A stretch of DNA of 64,000 nucleotides from Dryomyza anilis (Eukaryota > Arthropoda > Insecta > Diptera > Dryomyzidae), in contig OX638132.1 in NCBI GenBank assembly GCA_951804985.1, positions 106,549,737-106,613,736 on the forward strand. The letters are read 5' to 3'. The notes beneath the pieces are model-generated. The model searched no databases. It was not told the DNA's origin and worked only from the letters and a program-made list of their open reading frames with translations. Of this stretch, positions 33,991 through 47,183 are shown one piece after another. Each line of letters starts with the position of its first letter. Position 1 is the first letter of the stretch. A program made the position numbers and the translations under genes.

Positions 33991-35597
33991 TTTTCCGATT
34001 TGTTTCATTTATAGTTTCTTGAAAAGCTAATAAAATGTTCCAACCTACATTTTTAGTTTATTGCGTTTGAGAGACATCATTTCAATTCAATTTTGAAATT
34101 GACAATTTAGGAACGAAAACGCCTACTTTGAGGTCCCGGCGGGTCCATTTTCCATATTCGGATTTCGCTGAAAATTCTCCACATCGATTTTCTCATCCAA
34201 TAGAGCATTTCTAGGGGGTGACCTCCTCTCGATTCGAAATGATGATTTTCCATTGTCAGTCTAATATACACATTTATATTATGAATTTTCTTAATATTTA
34301 ACCTTTAAAAGCCTGACTTTTTTTTTGAGCTGAAAAAAATGTATGTTATAGAACTCGTGATTCTGGTGAACGTTTGTTCTACGACTTTGCTTATAGCAGA
34401 TCAAAAATTCCTCGTTGGTTCCCACTGGACACCCGGACTTCAAAATTGAAAAAGTGCATTTTGTACTTCAGAATTTTTAAAGTCAAGAAAATTTATTATA
34501 AAAAATAGTGGAAAATGTAAAAAAAGCATAAAAGTATGAATATTTCTGGTTTGTTTTGATGAAACAGTTTTTTTTTTATTGATTCACTACGGCCATTGTT
34601 GATGTCATATTCACACTATTATTTCCAAGCACTTATTCTGTTCGAACATCAGGCATTCTGTAATTTGTAAACAACAAACTTAAAAAAAAAACATTAAAAA
34701 AACGTGTCTATAGAATTTCACATATGCTCAATTTTTAACTGGTGCCTGATAGTTCCGCAAAGAACCAACCAAAAATTCAAAAAAACCCACTAAAAGTTAT
34801 ATTTATTTTAAAGACTTACAATAGCTTATAAATAGTACAGCGATCCCGACAATATTTTTTTCAGCTTCGATTTCGGCAAATTCACCACAATAATATTTTT
34901 TTGAAAGTATGCAATTTTACAGAAGTTAATTTTCTTGAGGTTGGTTGCCCTTACTGGACATACCGCCGGCAGCTAACTGCTTTAAACGGGAATCGGCGCA
35001 AACGGTGGCGCTTGGATCAATAAACATTTTAAAAGTCGAAGCGGGAAGATTAAATAAAAATCGTTGAACAATGTTTGGATTTCCATCCGTTGGTTCCTGG
35101 CGGAATCAGTGGGCATTTAAGGGTTAATTATAACGCAAGGTCTTTTTGTCTTTTGATATAATTCTAAAATTAAAGGAAGAGGAAAATTATATTCATTGTT
35201 TGCCTTATTTTTTATTCAATGTGACTTTTTTAAAAAATTACATTTGTTCACTTCCATACTTTACGATTTTTCAAGTCAATTGCTAAAATTGAAAGAATAG
35301 CAAAATAATGAACAATTTCCATTGTTTGTCTGTATTTTATATATACAAATATAATATTTGGTACATATAAATTTTGTATTACATTTTTCTTTCAATTATT
35401 TTTATACAAAATTACGATTTTTCACTTTCATCGTTTAGACGATTTTTCCATCTGCGAAAAGTCACCAAATGAAAATGTATGGTTTTTGTTTGGGATAGAA
35501 ACTTGTAGTAACTTGCTTCAAAAAACCGATCAATTAATAAAAGGGTGAGTATGAATTTTGCAACCTTTTTTCCATATTCCATATGTTCTCGTATTTT
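33991..35597. other. Stretch without recognisable gene
   Basis: I see no element ends, RNA gene or convincing open frame. Confidence 0.5.
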
Positions 35598-36142
35598 TCA
35601 AATTTTGCAATGTGTACTTAATTCAATTTTCACATCTCGGACAAGCAATTTGCACCCTTCATTACATAAATGTTGCTGAAATAAAAATTCCCATGCATTT
35701 CTTATACTTAACGAGCGTTTAATCCGTTTTTTACATGAAGTTTTTTTTGTATTTTTCGATATTCCGGACTCTGCGTTGGCTTTGGCATTGGCAACATACA
35801 TTTATTTTAAGTTGGTACTTTGCTCCCAAAATAGTTCTAATTTAATCTTGAAACATATACAATTATCAATACTAACAGCACACATACCGCATACCTTTAA
35901 GTTTATAGACCAACTGGATACCATCTACCATGTCGTTTAATACATATTCCACCAGACTATATAAACATAAAGCATTGCATAAATTAAAGCAAAGATAAAA
36001 AATATAATGTGTCAATGGGTATTTTTAATTGAAATTTTCTTACCTGCCTGCGTTCGTACAAATAAAACATTATACGATTATTGATATGCTCTTCAGTTCC
36101 TTGCGAAATACCAAAACGAAAATTTGAAATTTGCAAACTCAT
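35598..36142 (-). other. Exon-like segments, gene not supported
   Basis: Minus strand 36142-36044 opens with ATG, encodes 33 residues (including GTEEHINNRIMFYLYERRQ) and stops at a textbook donor, CAG/GTAAGA. Two acceptor-like sites follow. TTTATATAG at 35957 is ahead of an open segment (LVEYVLNDMVDGIQLVYKLK), and TTTTTATTTCAG at 35676 is ahead of a 26-codon tail. The phases of the three pieces do not chain into one protein, and I recognise no family. It is either a decayed gene or chance. Confidence 0.15.
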
Positions 36143-37560
36143 GAGCTCATCCGCATCCTTTTATCGTTTTTAGAATTGCTCGAGTAACCCTGCGGCTGCA
36201 CATGGGTCTTAGCATTGTCCCGAGTCTGAGCCCCTAAGGAGGCCTTGCACACAAAATAAATTTCATAACGTGTGATGAATGCCTTTCCATTGGCGGTAAT
36301 GAATAGTCATGAGCACAATATTATTTTCGTCGGACACTTTAATGCTATCGCAATCCCTTCGAAGGGTTTGTTCTATCTCGCGCCTTCTGATGTTTGTACC
36401 GTGTTACCAAATATGCTTCTTTGTCACGCATGAATTTGTATTCGTTTTATCGTATTTTGAAATCTTTTTCGTCTTTTGTGAAAATTGGCGTTTATTGAAT
36501 TTTCCAATTCGATGGCATTCAATGGTATTGGAATGGAACATTTAAGTCTGGGATGCTATAGCACGAATTTTTGCATCGCGTGCTGAGTTCTGTCATTATA
36601 TAAATTTTTAACAACATTAGAAAGTCTTTCTCCTGTATATTGTTTTGATATCTAACTGCTGTGCAGCACTTCATTCAGATTTAAATTATTTGTAATATCC
36701 TAAAGGTATTTAGGAATAATTGTTAATTGGTACACATTATGATAACACAGTGCAGCAAAAGCCCACTTTTTTTGTGGTTTCAGAGATTTTAAAATTTTTG
36801 TAAAGTCCTTGAGAAACCTAAAGAAATTTCACCTAAATAATTTATGCCCTATCACGTCAGGTATATGATAATTTTCACTATTTTGATGTGCTTAGTATTT
36901 TTTCCAAAGACATAATGATACATTTATTAATTCTTCTTATAAATTTGACATATAAAATTGTCTGCAGAGATTTTTTTTAAATCCTTAATATTGATGGTTT
37001 AAGGACGATATAGAAAATTAAAATGTCAAGTCAAGAAATCCATTTCAATACCGTTTTTCCAGAAATGTTATTATTAAAATAATGGGTTTACCAGATATTT
37101 GGGTGTCAATACCACGAAATCCTGAAGTGATAGAACATAATTTTATGGTATGATAAAATTTTGGACACATTCAGGATATAAAAAATAAAGCCAAATCCTT
37201 GGCACCGCTAAAGGATCATTCGATTTTGAGCTACGAAAACTTTATTGTTTTGCAATTTCATATAAAATAAAAAAATACTTTGCAATGCTCAGTATTAGAG
37301 AAACTTTAGCTCGTACGGCTTTGACATATATGGCCACTTTTTATGTTTTTTCATGCTGAATATTTTTTCCATGGACAATATGATACATTTGTAACTCCTT
37401 AATATGAAATTAGTTGATTATATAGATTGATCCTTTGCAAATCATTGATATTAGTATTACAAAGACGTGATAGAAATTTAATATGTACTACAGATATGTA
37501 GCCTTGGATAGTGTCTACATTTGGTTCTCACACAACAAATCCATAATTACTACAGTTTTT
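36143..37560. other. Stretch without recognisable gene
   Basis: The segment 36170-36550 is less A/T-rich than its surroundings and might be old unique sequence. No motif names it. Confidence 0.45.
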
Positions 37561-38294
37561 ATACCCTACACTAAGAGTGAAAGGGTATATTCAGTTTGGT
37601 ACGCCGTTTGTAACACCCAGAAGGAAGCATCTCCGGTATGGAAAAGTATATATATTCTTGATCAGCATGACCTCCTGAGTCGATTTAGCGATGTCCGTCT
37701 GTCCGTCTGTCTGTCTGTCCGTCTGTCTGTCCGTCTGTCTGTCTGTCTGTTGAAATCCCTAAGACTTTTAAAATTGAAGAGCTAGATAAATGAAACTTAT
37801 AACTTAGATTACTAATATACCTACGCTGTATGTGCGAAAAAATGGGCGAGATCGGTCCATGGTGACCTATGATCCGACCACTTATGTTCAAATACCACAT
37901 ATAAAATGTACATATAAAGATCAATTTTTATGTATACGTGCTTAGGTAAACTTTGTTGGTCAAATATATATTGACATCATGCTCAAATACATGATAATAA
38001 TGTTTTCCGGCGAAAAGACTTGTGGTTCACAAAAAAAAAAATCGAAATTCGGTACACCTACCCATTTGTAAATATGGGTATCAAATGAATGGAAATTCTT
38101 CAGCGATTGAATGTTTGTAGTTATTTTCAGGATTCGTATACCCTGGTGACCTATATATCACTTTGAATGGTAACCACACATATGTGTAGGGTATTTATAG
38201 TCGGCTTAGACCGACTATAATTTTGATAATCCTAACTATCATAATTACACCTACTTTAAAATTTCCCATGTGATCTAACCTTCCCAACTGGTTT
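37561..38294 (+). mobile_element. DINE-1-like element, copy 2
   Basis: It begins ATACCCTACACTAAGAGTGA, whose ATACCCT is inverted as AGGGTAT 15 bases on. It continues with GTAACACCCAGAAGGAAGC, AAGTATATATATTCTTGATC and a GTCC/GTCT microsatellite (37693-37750), and ends CTTCCCAACTGGTTT. These landmarks in this order are those of DINE-1/INE-1 elements as I know them. There is no coding capacity and no target duplication. Confidence 0.88.
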
Positions 38295-39432
38295 CAATAT
38301 ATCAACGGTAATATTGCGGTCACTTCAGGACCTTTATGGTCATATATCTCGTAAACGTGACATGATAGGACATAAGTTTACTGGGTGAAATTTCGTCAGG
38401 ATACTCAAGGATTCTAAACAAATTGTCAAATCTCCGTCACTAAATTTAGTGTCGCACTGTGTAATAAACAGTATATTTTTTTTTGGTATCATTATCAATG
38501 CTTAATCATATTTTTCTAATTTAAAAAACGGTATATATATGTGAATCTAAATATATATTTGAATATAAAGGTGCACTCTTTCAATGACATTTTAAAATTA
38601 AACTAGTTTAAAGCAGATGTAATTTGGTCTTTCATAAACTTTCAATAAACTTAGTTTAACTTTCACTGATTAACTACACCATACAAACATAACTAAATTA
38701 AACGAGTGGTTGTCTTTCGTATTTTTCCGATAAGTTGCAGTTAAGATTTGAGTAAGGAATATTGTGCAGTAGTTTAAAATGATACATATAAATAAGCCGG
38801 ACATAATAATAAGATACTCATACTAAAATTAAAAGCACATATTCAGTGGTTTTACTTTTTACATTAGATGTAAAAAGAAAATGTTTGTCTCTCTGCTGAA
38901 AATTCCCTTTTGTACGCATAGAAGTGTGATGTCTGATCAGTGCTTAAAATATATATTATGAACATTATTTTTTGGTTATTTGTGGTGTTTCTGCAGCTTG
39001 ACTCAAAATACATGCGCAGCTGGCTACCTTGACGCCATTCTTTCTTCACCCCGCCACTCCTCGCTCATTCGACAGCGAATAAGACGATTATTGTTGTTGC
39101 TTTTCGTTTTCCTTGCGCAGTCGCAGTCGTCACACTCGATTGTAATAACGTAAGGACGATTACGTTGTGGCATATGCCCTTTCTTGGCGCGAGCTACGGA
39201 ACAGATGATGGAACATATAAAATGAAAAGGGAAGTTGTAGACGACAAGGTGGGTTTTGTGTGGCGGCAACAAGGTAGGGCTGCAAGAAAACCTTAAAAAA
39301 TACCCTAAGGTATGTTGCAATAACCAGAAGGAAGTGCTGCAAAAGATTTGCGCGCAAAATGTGTTTTTTCCTTCACAATTTTTTTCCGTTGTTTTCTTAT
39401 TGATTGGAAATTACTTTAATTTTGTGTTCTTG
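38295..39432. other. Stretch without recognisable gene
   Basis: The segment 39000-39270 is less A/T-rich. Short frames there show no known motif. Confidence 0.5.
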
Positions 39433-41109
39433 AATACATAAATACATAAATACATAAATACATAAATACATAAATACATAAATACATAAATACATAAATA
39501 CATAAATACATAAATACATAAATACATAAATACATAAATACATAAATACATAAATACATAAATACATAAATACATAAATACATAAATACATAAATACATA
39601 AATACATAAATACATAAATACATAAATACATAAATACATAAATACATAAATACATAAATACATAAATACATAAATACATAAATACATAAATACATAAATA
39701 CATAAATACATAAATACATAAATACATAAATACATAAATACATAAATACATAAATACATAAATACATAAATACATAAATACATAAATACATAAATACATA
39801 AATACATAAATACATAAATACATAAATACATAAATACATAAATACATAAATACATAAATACATAAATACATAAATACATAAATACATAAATACATAAATA
39901 CATAAATACATAAATACATAAATACATAAATACATAAATACATAAATACATAAATACATAAATACATAAATACATAAATACATAAATACATAAATACATA
40001 AATACATAAATACATAAATACATAAATACATAAATACATAAATACATAAATACATAAATACATAAATACATAAATACATAAATACATAAATACATAAATA
40101 CATAAATACATAAATACATAAATACATAAATACATAAATACATAAATACATAAATACATAAATACATAAATACATAAATACATAAATACATAAATACATA
40201 AATACATAAATACATAAATACATAAATACATAAATACATAAATACATAAATACATAAATACATAAATACATAAATACATAAATACATAAATACATAAATA
40301 CATAAATACATAAATACATAAATACATAAATACATAAATACATAAATACATAAATACATAAATACATAAATACATAAATACATAAATACATAAATACATA
40401 AATACATAAATACATAAATACATAAATACATAAATACATAAATACATAAATACATAAATACATAAATACATAAATACATAAATACATAAATACATAAATA
40501 CATAAATACATAAATACATAAATACATAAATACATAAATACATAAATACATAAATACATAAATACATAAATACATAAATACATAAATACATAAATACATA
40601 AATACATAAATACATAAATACATAAATACATAAATACATAAATACATAAATACATAAATACATAAATACATAAATACATAAATACATAAATACATAAATA
40701 CATAAATACATAAATACATAAATACATAAATACATAAATACATAAATACATAAATACATAAATACATAAATACATAAATACATAAATACATAAATACATA
40801 AATACATAAATACATAAATACATAAATACATAAATACATAAATACATAAATACATAAATACATAAATACATAAATACATAAATACATAAATACATAAATA
40901 CATAAATACATAAATACATAAATACATAAATACATAAATACATAAATACATAAATACATAAATACATAAATACATAAATACATAAATACATAAATACATA
41001 AATACATTAATACATAAATACATTAATACATAAATACATAAATACATAAATACATAAATACATAAATACATAAATACATAAATACATAAATACACAAATA
41101 CATAAATAC
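39433..41109 (+). repeat. Giant (ATACATAA)n microsatellite, about 209 units
   Basis: The 8-bp unit repeats essentially without error from 39433 to about 41000. Near the right edge two units become ATTAATAC-like and one has CACAAA. On the minus strand no stop codon can form in any frame, so three overlapping 'proteins' of MYLCIYVF repeats of more than 520 residues appear; these are artefacts. Confidence 0.98.
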
Positions 41110-41560
41110 GGCCACGCACAGTGCAACGTCCCCATACAAGCACCTGCAAAAAAAATAGAAATAATTATCGTAGAAATTTAGCACATTGCATTTTTTAATA
41201 AAAAAATTATGGTAAAAAATTGGAGAAATCGGTCGATGTACACGCCCACCTCTCATATTAACCAACAATTTAAATGATTATTACTTAGATATTTAAAGAT
41301 TTATAGTAACAAAAATCAATATTTAGATGTTTTATTATATTATATATTGATGTTGCATTTACCATTAGTTAGGAATTTAATGAGAATAACAATGAAAATA
41401 AATATTTTATTATTGATTTCAAAATAAATATTAATAAATGAAGAAAAATTTTATATATTGAACAATAGATTCGTCCACAACCCATAGTAATTCCTTGTTT
41501 TACATGGACAAAAAAAAAGCTCTTCTACGGGACGATTAAAATTGTATATATATATTATAT
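41110..41560. other. A/T-rich gap
   Basis: No gene or element is recognisable. Confidence 0.5.
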
Positions 41561-43390
41561 ACTAGCTGGACCCGTTCACAGCTTCGCCCGTGCTAAGTTT
41601 TTGTAATTGTAAAACTACATATATCGTTTATAAAGTGTGGACACATTTACGCCCACATTGAATATAGTGACATGCCCCTTTTCCCAATCCCTTTCACATT
41701 TCACGTGGCTATTAAAATTTTAAAAAAATGATCATTTGTTTCGATTTGTTTCGTTACTAAGACAGTAAGTCAGGAGTTTTAGCATTTTTAAAATTTTTGT
41801 TATGTGGGAGGTGTCACGGTCCATTGTCCAATTCCGTCCAAATTATACGCAGGGTCTCCACTCCCAAAAATCCATCACGTTTTTTTTTTTGGAATTTATC
41901 CATTTGAAAAAAAATCAAGATTTTTTGATTTTATTGATTTTTGTACATTTTTCGACTTATAATTTAGGAAATATATTTGTGGTTTTCAGAGTACAATTTA
42001 TTTTTTGAAAATTTAAGAATTTGTTGTAAACCACCAAATCGAAAATAATTATTTGAACCACCACTGCTGGATGAAATCTCTGGTGAAGATGGTAAGGAAA
42101 TGATTCATATATTATATAGCCAACATACATATTACCCAACTTATGCCTTTATGTAGATCCAAATAATTAAATGATGTAGTCGCCGAAACTATTGATTTAA
42201 TTGAATTCAATTCTATGCCAATATTTAATGCGGTAGATATTGATAGAATCTAATAGGTTCTGAAGAGTTGCCGTGTTATAAAGAAGACATTCAAAACAGA
42301 TTTGATCAGGCACTTTGCGTTTCATTTGCTCGTCCATATGACTAATTCAGTATATAGAAGAAAACCGCTTCCAGATCCACGATGGTAAATTTTTTCCACA
42401 AAGAATCTTTTAAACAGATGTTATTTAGCAGTTCTTGCAATCGAAATGGTGGGAAGTAAGAACTAACCGATAAATCCTATCGAAATTATGTTATATATAA
42501 TTAATCAAATACAAAATTCAATAAAATCCAAAATAATCCAAGAAAATCCAATAAAAACCAAAAAAATCTGGTGGAGTGGATTTAAAAAAATCCGGATTTA
42601 TTTTCCAGCCCTGATTCTACGTGACGATTACAATGTTTAATATAATCTTTTTATTCATTTTTTTTTAACTCTGCTCTTTGTAGGTAAAGAGTAATAGCAA
42701 TTTTAGGTTTTTTTATTGTATGGGAGGTGCCACGCCCCATTGTCCAACCTCGTCCATATTCTACGTGATTATCGGAGTTTTAAATATGAACATTTGATTT
42801 AATTTTTATAATTCTATTCTTAGTATGTCAGGAGTTATAATATTTTTAATGTTTTTCTTATGTGAAAGGTGTCACTCCCCTTTATGCAATCCCGCCCACA
42901 TTCTACGTGACGATTCTACTTTTTAATATGAACCTTTGTTTCAATTTTCATAACTCTGGTCAGGAGTTATAGCATTTTTAAAGTTATGGTTATATGGAAA
43001 GTACCACGCTCCTTTATAAAATTCCGTCCACATTTAGCAAAAATATAAACAACAACAAAATACATTACTGAGCCCAATTTCATGACTGTGGCTATCTTAT
43101 ACAGATATTTTAAATTAAAAGTTAAGTTTTGCCACGCCCATTTTTGTACCTTATGAGGCGAATTTCAAAAAATCCCTTCGTAGTGCAATCAACACCCTGT
43201 CAAAATTTCAAGTTCCTAGGGTCAAATTTAAATTTTTTAGATTTTCCGGCTTTTTCTTTGGGTTTTTCCAACTTTTCTTTTTTCCTAAATACACAAATAT
43301 TTCGAATTACCCATTTGTGTACCTTAGGGGGCGAATTTCTAATAAACTTGTTCTTAATGCACGAACAATTCGGGAGATGAGCACCAAATT
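41561..43390 (+). repeat. Diverged tandem repeat (GGGAGGTGCCACGCCCC unit), interrupted
   Basis: After ACTAGCTGGACCCGTTCACA come units with GGGAGGTGTCAC..TCCAATTCCGTCC..TACGTGACGATT..AGTCAGGAGTTTTAGC at about 41805, 42720, 42865 and 43003, spaced 137-150 bp where contiguous. The units are only partly alike. A hAT-like element separates the first unit from the rest. The final part, 43080-43155, recurs at 185-300. Confidence 0.7.
41850..42613. mobile_element. hAT-like non-autonomous element (764 bp)
   Basis: It starts CAGGGTCTCC and ends CCAGCCCTG (inverted CAGGGCTGG), with AATCC-rich subterminal DNA on both sides. The flanks ATTATACG (41842-41849) and ATTCTACG (42614-42621) form an 8-bp target duplication with one difference. 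Together they restore the TATACG/TTCTACGTGACG context of the host repeat. No intact transposase is visible. Confidence 0.75.
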
Positions 43391-43972
43391 TTCGACGAAA
43401 AATGGTTAAAATAGCAAATTTCAAAATATAGAAAACAACCAAGGTTAATTATTTTTATCGTCTGTATAGACAATTTCTATAATATATACCATGTTCCTGT
43501 TAATCATTATCTGTTCCCGTGGCGTGTGATCTAGAGCCAAAGCTCTATTTTCTATACAAAACACCAAGAAACAATTATAACCAAATCAAAAGCTAGTTCT
43601 ATCCAGGTCAATCGAACACTGCCAAGTTTTCTCAAAATATAACCGTTGGTTTATCTGTCTCGGGAGCACAGTTATTTATCTTAAATGCTTTAAAAATGAC
43701 TAAAAAATTCAAATTATGGTTTGAGTTCCATACTCAAACAAATATTTTTCAAAATTACTTGTACTAGTGTTCAATCCCGAAATCCCGGGATTGCGAAAAC
43801 AGGTCCAAATTGTATTCCCTAACTGTACCTCATAGAGGTACCTCATAGATATAAAAAAAAAATTTTGATTAGCTGATGCAGAACTGATGCAAATTTAGAA
43901 TGGAATAGATTTCATTTAATAAACGCGTTTTCTGCAAAATCTCCTTTTTTATTTATGCAGTCTTAAACAAAC
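43391..43972. other. Stretch without recognisable gene
   Basis: AATCCCGAAATCCCGGGATT at 43775-43794 shares its AATCCCGGGATT-type core with the second foldback's arms near 58390 and 60580. Nothing else. Confidence 0.45.
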
Positions 43973-44047
43973 ACGTCTCCTTCTGGGTGTAACAAACGAA
44001 TTACCAAAGTGAAAATACCCTTTAATTTTGAGTGTAAAGTATAAAAA
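43973..44047 (-). repeat. DINE-1-like head fragment, diverged
   Basis: CGTCTCCTTCTGGGTGTAAC..ATACCCTTTAATTTTGAGTGTA matches the inverted DINE head with many changes. It is an old truncated copy. Confidence 0.65.
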
Positions 44048-46356
44048 TAATATAAATACCTAGAAAATATCTCACTTAACTTAATTCTGCCCGTTAAGGT
44101 TGTGTGGACCCCACATAAATTTATTATATTTACTCTTAAGATTACCGCTGTGATCATCATGGGATGCTACTTATTAATTAATAATGCATTTCTGTACAAC
44201 CAGTGCTAAATAGCAGCTGCCTTTGGACAGTTTCGATAGTCCACTCTTCACACACGGAGTTAACGCATGCAATTTGACCATCTACTCATATCAAACAAAT
44301 CAGCTTCGACCGCATAAACATCAGGACATCTTAGAACATCTGACGACAGGACACCGGGCCACCAGGACACATGCTTCAGAACAATGGCAGCCTTAACTAA
44401 AAATGCCATTTGAAAGTTCTGCAAGGAACACGAGGCATAACGCCAGCGTATAATGAACAAACAACATAAATTATAGATCCGTTCAATACTGAGCTGCAAC
44501 ACATTAGATGAAGAAAATCCAAAGAAAAGTCATCATTGCGCAATCAAGCAGAATCAATGGAATGCAACAACAAAATGTTTGCAGCAGATCTTGCAACATT
44601 GTTGATCGTCCTTAATATCCACATTGAATTATATGATTCCTCTTTCCTTCCGTAAATGGGACAACAAAGAATTTTGCACCAATTTTGTTTCATTATAAGG
44701 GATGACTATTAACATCAGTAGACAGACAGAGCAACCATTCAGTCAGTCAGTCAAGCAGCCAATTCTATAGGGTTTCCCTAAACGTCGTCGCTGCACACTC
44801 GCCAAATGCAATATTCGCCAATATTTTGCTTTTTGTCACCTGGTTCTAGAGCGCAGTTGTTTCATCCCCTTCTTGATCAGCAACTCGTGCCATCTTAAGA
44901 CGTTTTGTACGTTCCAGGTTCCAGTCTTTTTCTTTTGTATGGCTGACAGAAAAAGCAGCAATGTTAGATCGTGCTGCAACATCTGCCGCATGATTTAGAC
45001 CAAGTAATCAGCCAGCAGCATAATACCGTTCGTTCATTTGCTATGAGTGTTACGGATATTGACCTCGTTGAAGACATGGTCAAGACTCTGCAAGGGTCCG
45101 GCGCGGCCCGTTAGTCCAAAATCATTTGGTTTATATTAATTGACCGCATATTTCAATACACTATCGTATGCAAATGCAAGGATAATGAATTTTTAAAAAT
45201 TCGCTAATTAGTATTCATTATTATGCCTGTGGTAAACACGGTTGCCTGAGTCTGAGCAAGTTACAGGTCTTAAATAAATCGTTTGATTCTTATTGGAATA
45301 AAATTGTCCGACTTTTCAATTAAGAAGCAGCTGATGTCTAAATGTTTTTTGAAGTTATGATGATTGCATTGGTAAACGTTAAATGATATCAATTAAAAGA
45401 AACCCATAAATTTACAGAATGATACAGCCTCATCGGCAGCATGTACTTTTCTTTTTTTTTGAAAAATATTTAAATTATTCTTTCCAATTTTACGATCATA
45501 GACCGTTACTCACATGAGCGGAACTAAAAGTTGTTCGGACCCGACTATGTAATAATCAGGGCTCGGATGCATTTGTTTTTGGGCCTTTTTTAGTTATAGT
45601 CTCATTTCTTTAATTGTTTTAAATTTTAGGTCATATTTGTACAATTTCGTAGAATTTTCTTGATACTAAATAATAATAAAGTAGATTTGTAACAAAAATG
45701 TGCCATTTCCTAATTTTTAGTAATATTTTTGTGCGTTTATAAATTTATGAAAAGCCCTTATTTAAAGTACATTCGTTAAAAAAATAAATAAATGAAAACA
45801 AAAAATTACTGTACTCAAAATAAATAAAAATGTCCTTAAAATAAATACATAAGTTTTTGATTTACGTCCAAATAAAATCTATTTGTTTTTACTACATTCA
45901 TGTTTATACTACATTGAAAAACAACTTTGTATTCAAAATAACTACATCATTTTTCTGCAGTCCTAAACAAATTTTAAAACATTTATATTTCTTGTCTTTA
46001 TTTTAATGTCATGATGTCATGTAAATAAATTAATTCATCTGCATTAATTATCAGTACATTCTGCGTTTATTTAACTCCAAGAATATATTAAAATATAACT
46101 ACATAATTAATATTACTACATTCTGCATTTATTAAAAATTATTTATTATCTCAAAAAAATATATTTTTTTCAATTATTTTCAATTATCAAGCTAAATGTA
46201 AAACTCCAAAATTTTAAAATTAATTATTATTCTGAATGCCCTCAGCATAGTTGTCTATTCATCAAAAATGTTGTTATCAAAAAAATATATTTTAAAATGT
46301 TCGAAAAGAATATTTCTTTCAATACAAGTCTCGTCACATCAACATATCAGATATAT
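44048..46356. other. Stretch without recognisable gene; lone hAT-like end
   Basis: CAGGGCTCGGATGCATTTG near 45548 looks like a hAT end, but no partner is present downstream. The segments 44200-44520 and 44700-45120 are less A/T-rich, but no protein motif is recognisable. Confidence 0.45.
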
Positions 46357-46498
46357 GGCGCATAAATCATAGACAATTTAAAGTCGACTTTAAAAATAAA
46401 ATCTACTTTTTTCACAAAATGTTTAGGTATAGATTAAATTGTCAAAAATCTGATTTTAAATTTAAAGTTGACTTTAAATTTTCTATGATTATGCGTCT
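46357..46498. mobile_element. Small MITE, best copy (142 bp)
   Basis: The left end GGCGCATAAATCATAGAC faces TCTATGATTATGCGTC, and the next inward blocks (TTTAAAGTCGACTTTAAA and TTTAAAGTTGACTTTAAA) are also inverted, giving about 45 bp of imperfect terminal repeat. TATAT lies on both sides, compatible with a TA target. Relatives sit at 32299 and, as a half, at 56305. Confidence 0.75.
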
Positions 46499-46682
46499 AT
46501 ATATGTATAATTCCTTTAAAGTTTTTGTTATTTATTTATTAAATACTGCTTACTTGATTAATAAAATATTATTTTGAGAAACATTTTTATTTTTCAAAAT
46601 AAATTAATTGATGGAATTTGTTTTTACAAAATTTTCAAAAAAAAAAAATTTAATATCAAATTCTAAATTTTATTCGAAATAA

Positions 46683-47183
46683 CACTTTATTTATCAATAA
46701 AAAGTTGCAATTATAAATAGATATTTTATAAAACATTTAGCTAATTTATGCATGTCGAGCATTATTTTTGAAATAAATTTGTTTTTCCGAACAATTTTTT
46801 TTTTTTAAATATAACTTTTTATCAATAAAATGTTGCACTTATAAAAAATTAATAATTTATAAAACATTTTACTAATGTATGCATGTCGAGCCAAGCATTG
46901 TTTAAGAAATAACATACAAGAATTACACGAGAACGGAGAAGTATGGCAAAAAATGATCGAAAAATAAATATTTTGATTGAAATTTGGTTTGATGAATAGC
47001 ATTATTCAATTGTTCATTAATGTGATAATACACTTCAAATTTATAATGAATTCATAACTTTGATGTTTTCAATATTTGTATTACCAATTTTATAGAAATC
47101 AATATGTGTAGTTATCAACATTCAATACGATCATGGTTTGAAGAACGAAATTCATCAATATGATGATCATTTTTTTCTGTGCA
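46683..47183 (+). repeat. A/T-rich element related to 8390-9110
   Basis: It shares AAAACATTTTACTAATGTAT, ATGTCGAGC and AAGAAATAACATACAAGAAT with that element, and ends TTCATCAATATGATGATC..TTTTTTTCTGTGCAG. An internal 110-120 bp block is duplicated (46683-46780 and 46806-46920). Confidence 0.6.

Noticed and set aside
37483..37785. Open frames in DINE-like copies (also 58415-58684 and 59558-59803)
   Set aside because: The same peptide appears in each copy, follows the GTCy microsatellite and has no domain; these elements are non-coding.
39397..41149. Three overlapping minus-strand frames of 526-577 codons (MYLCIYVF repeats)
   Set aside because: They are the translation of an 8-bp microsatellite that cannot form a stop codon on that strand.
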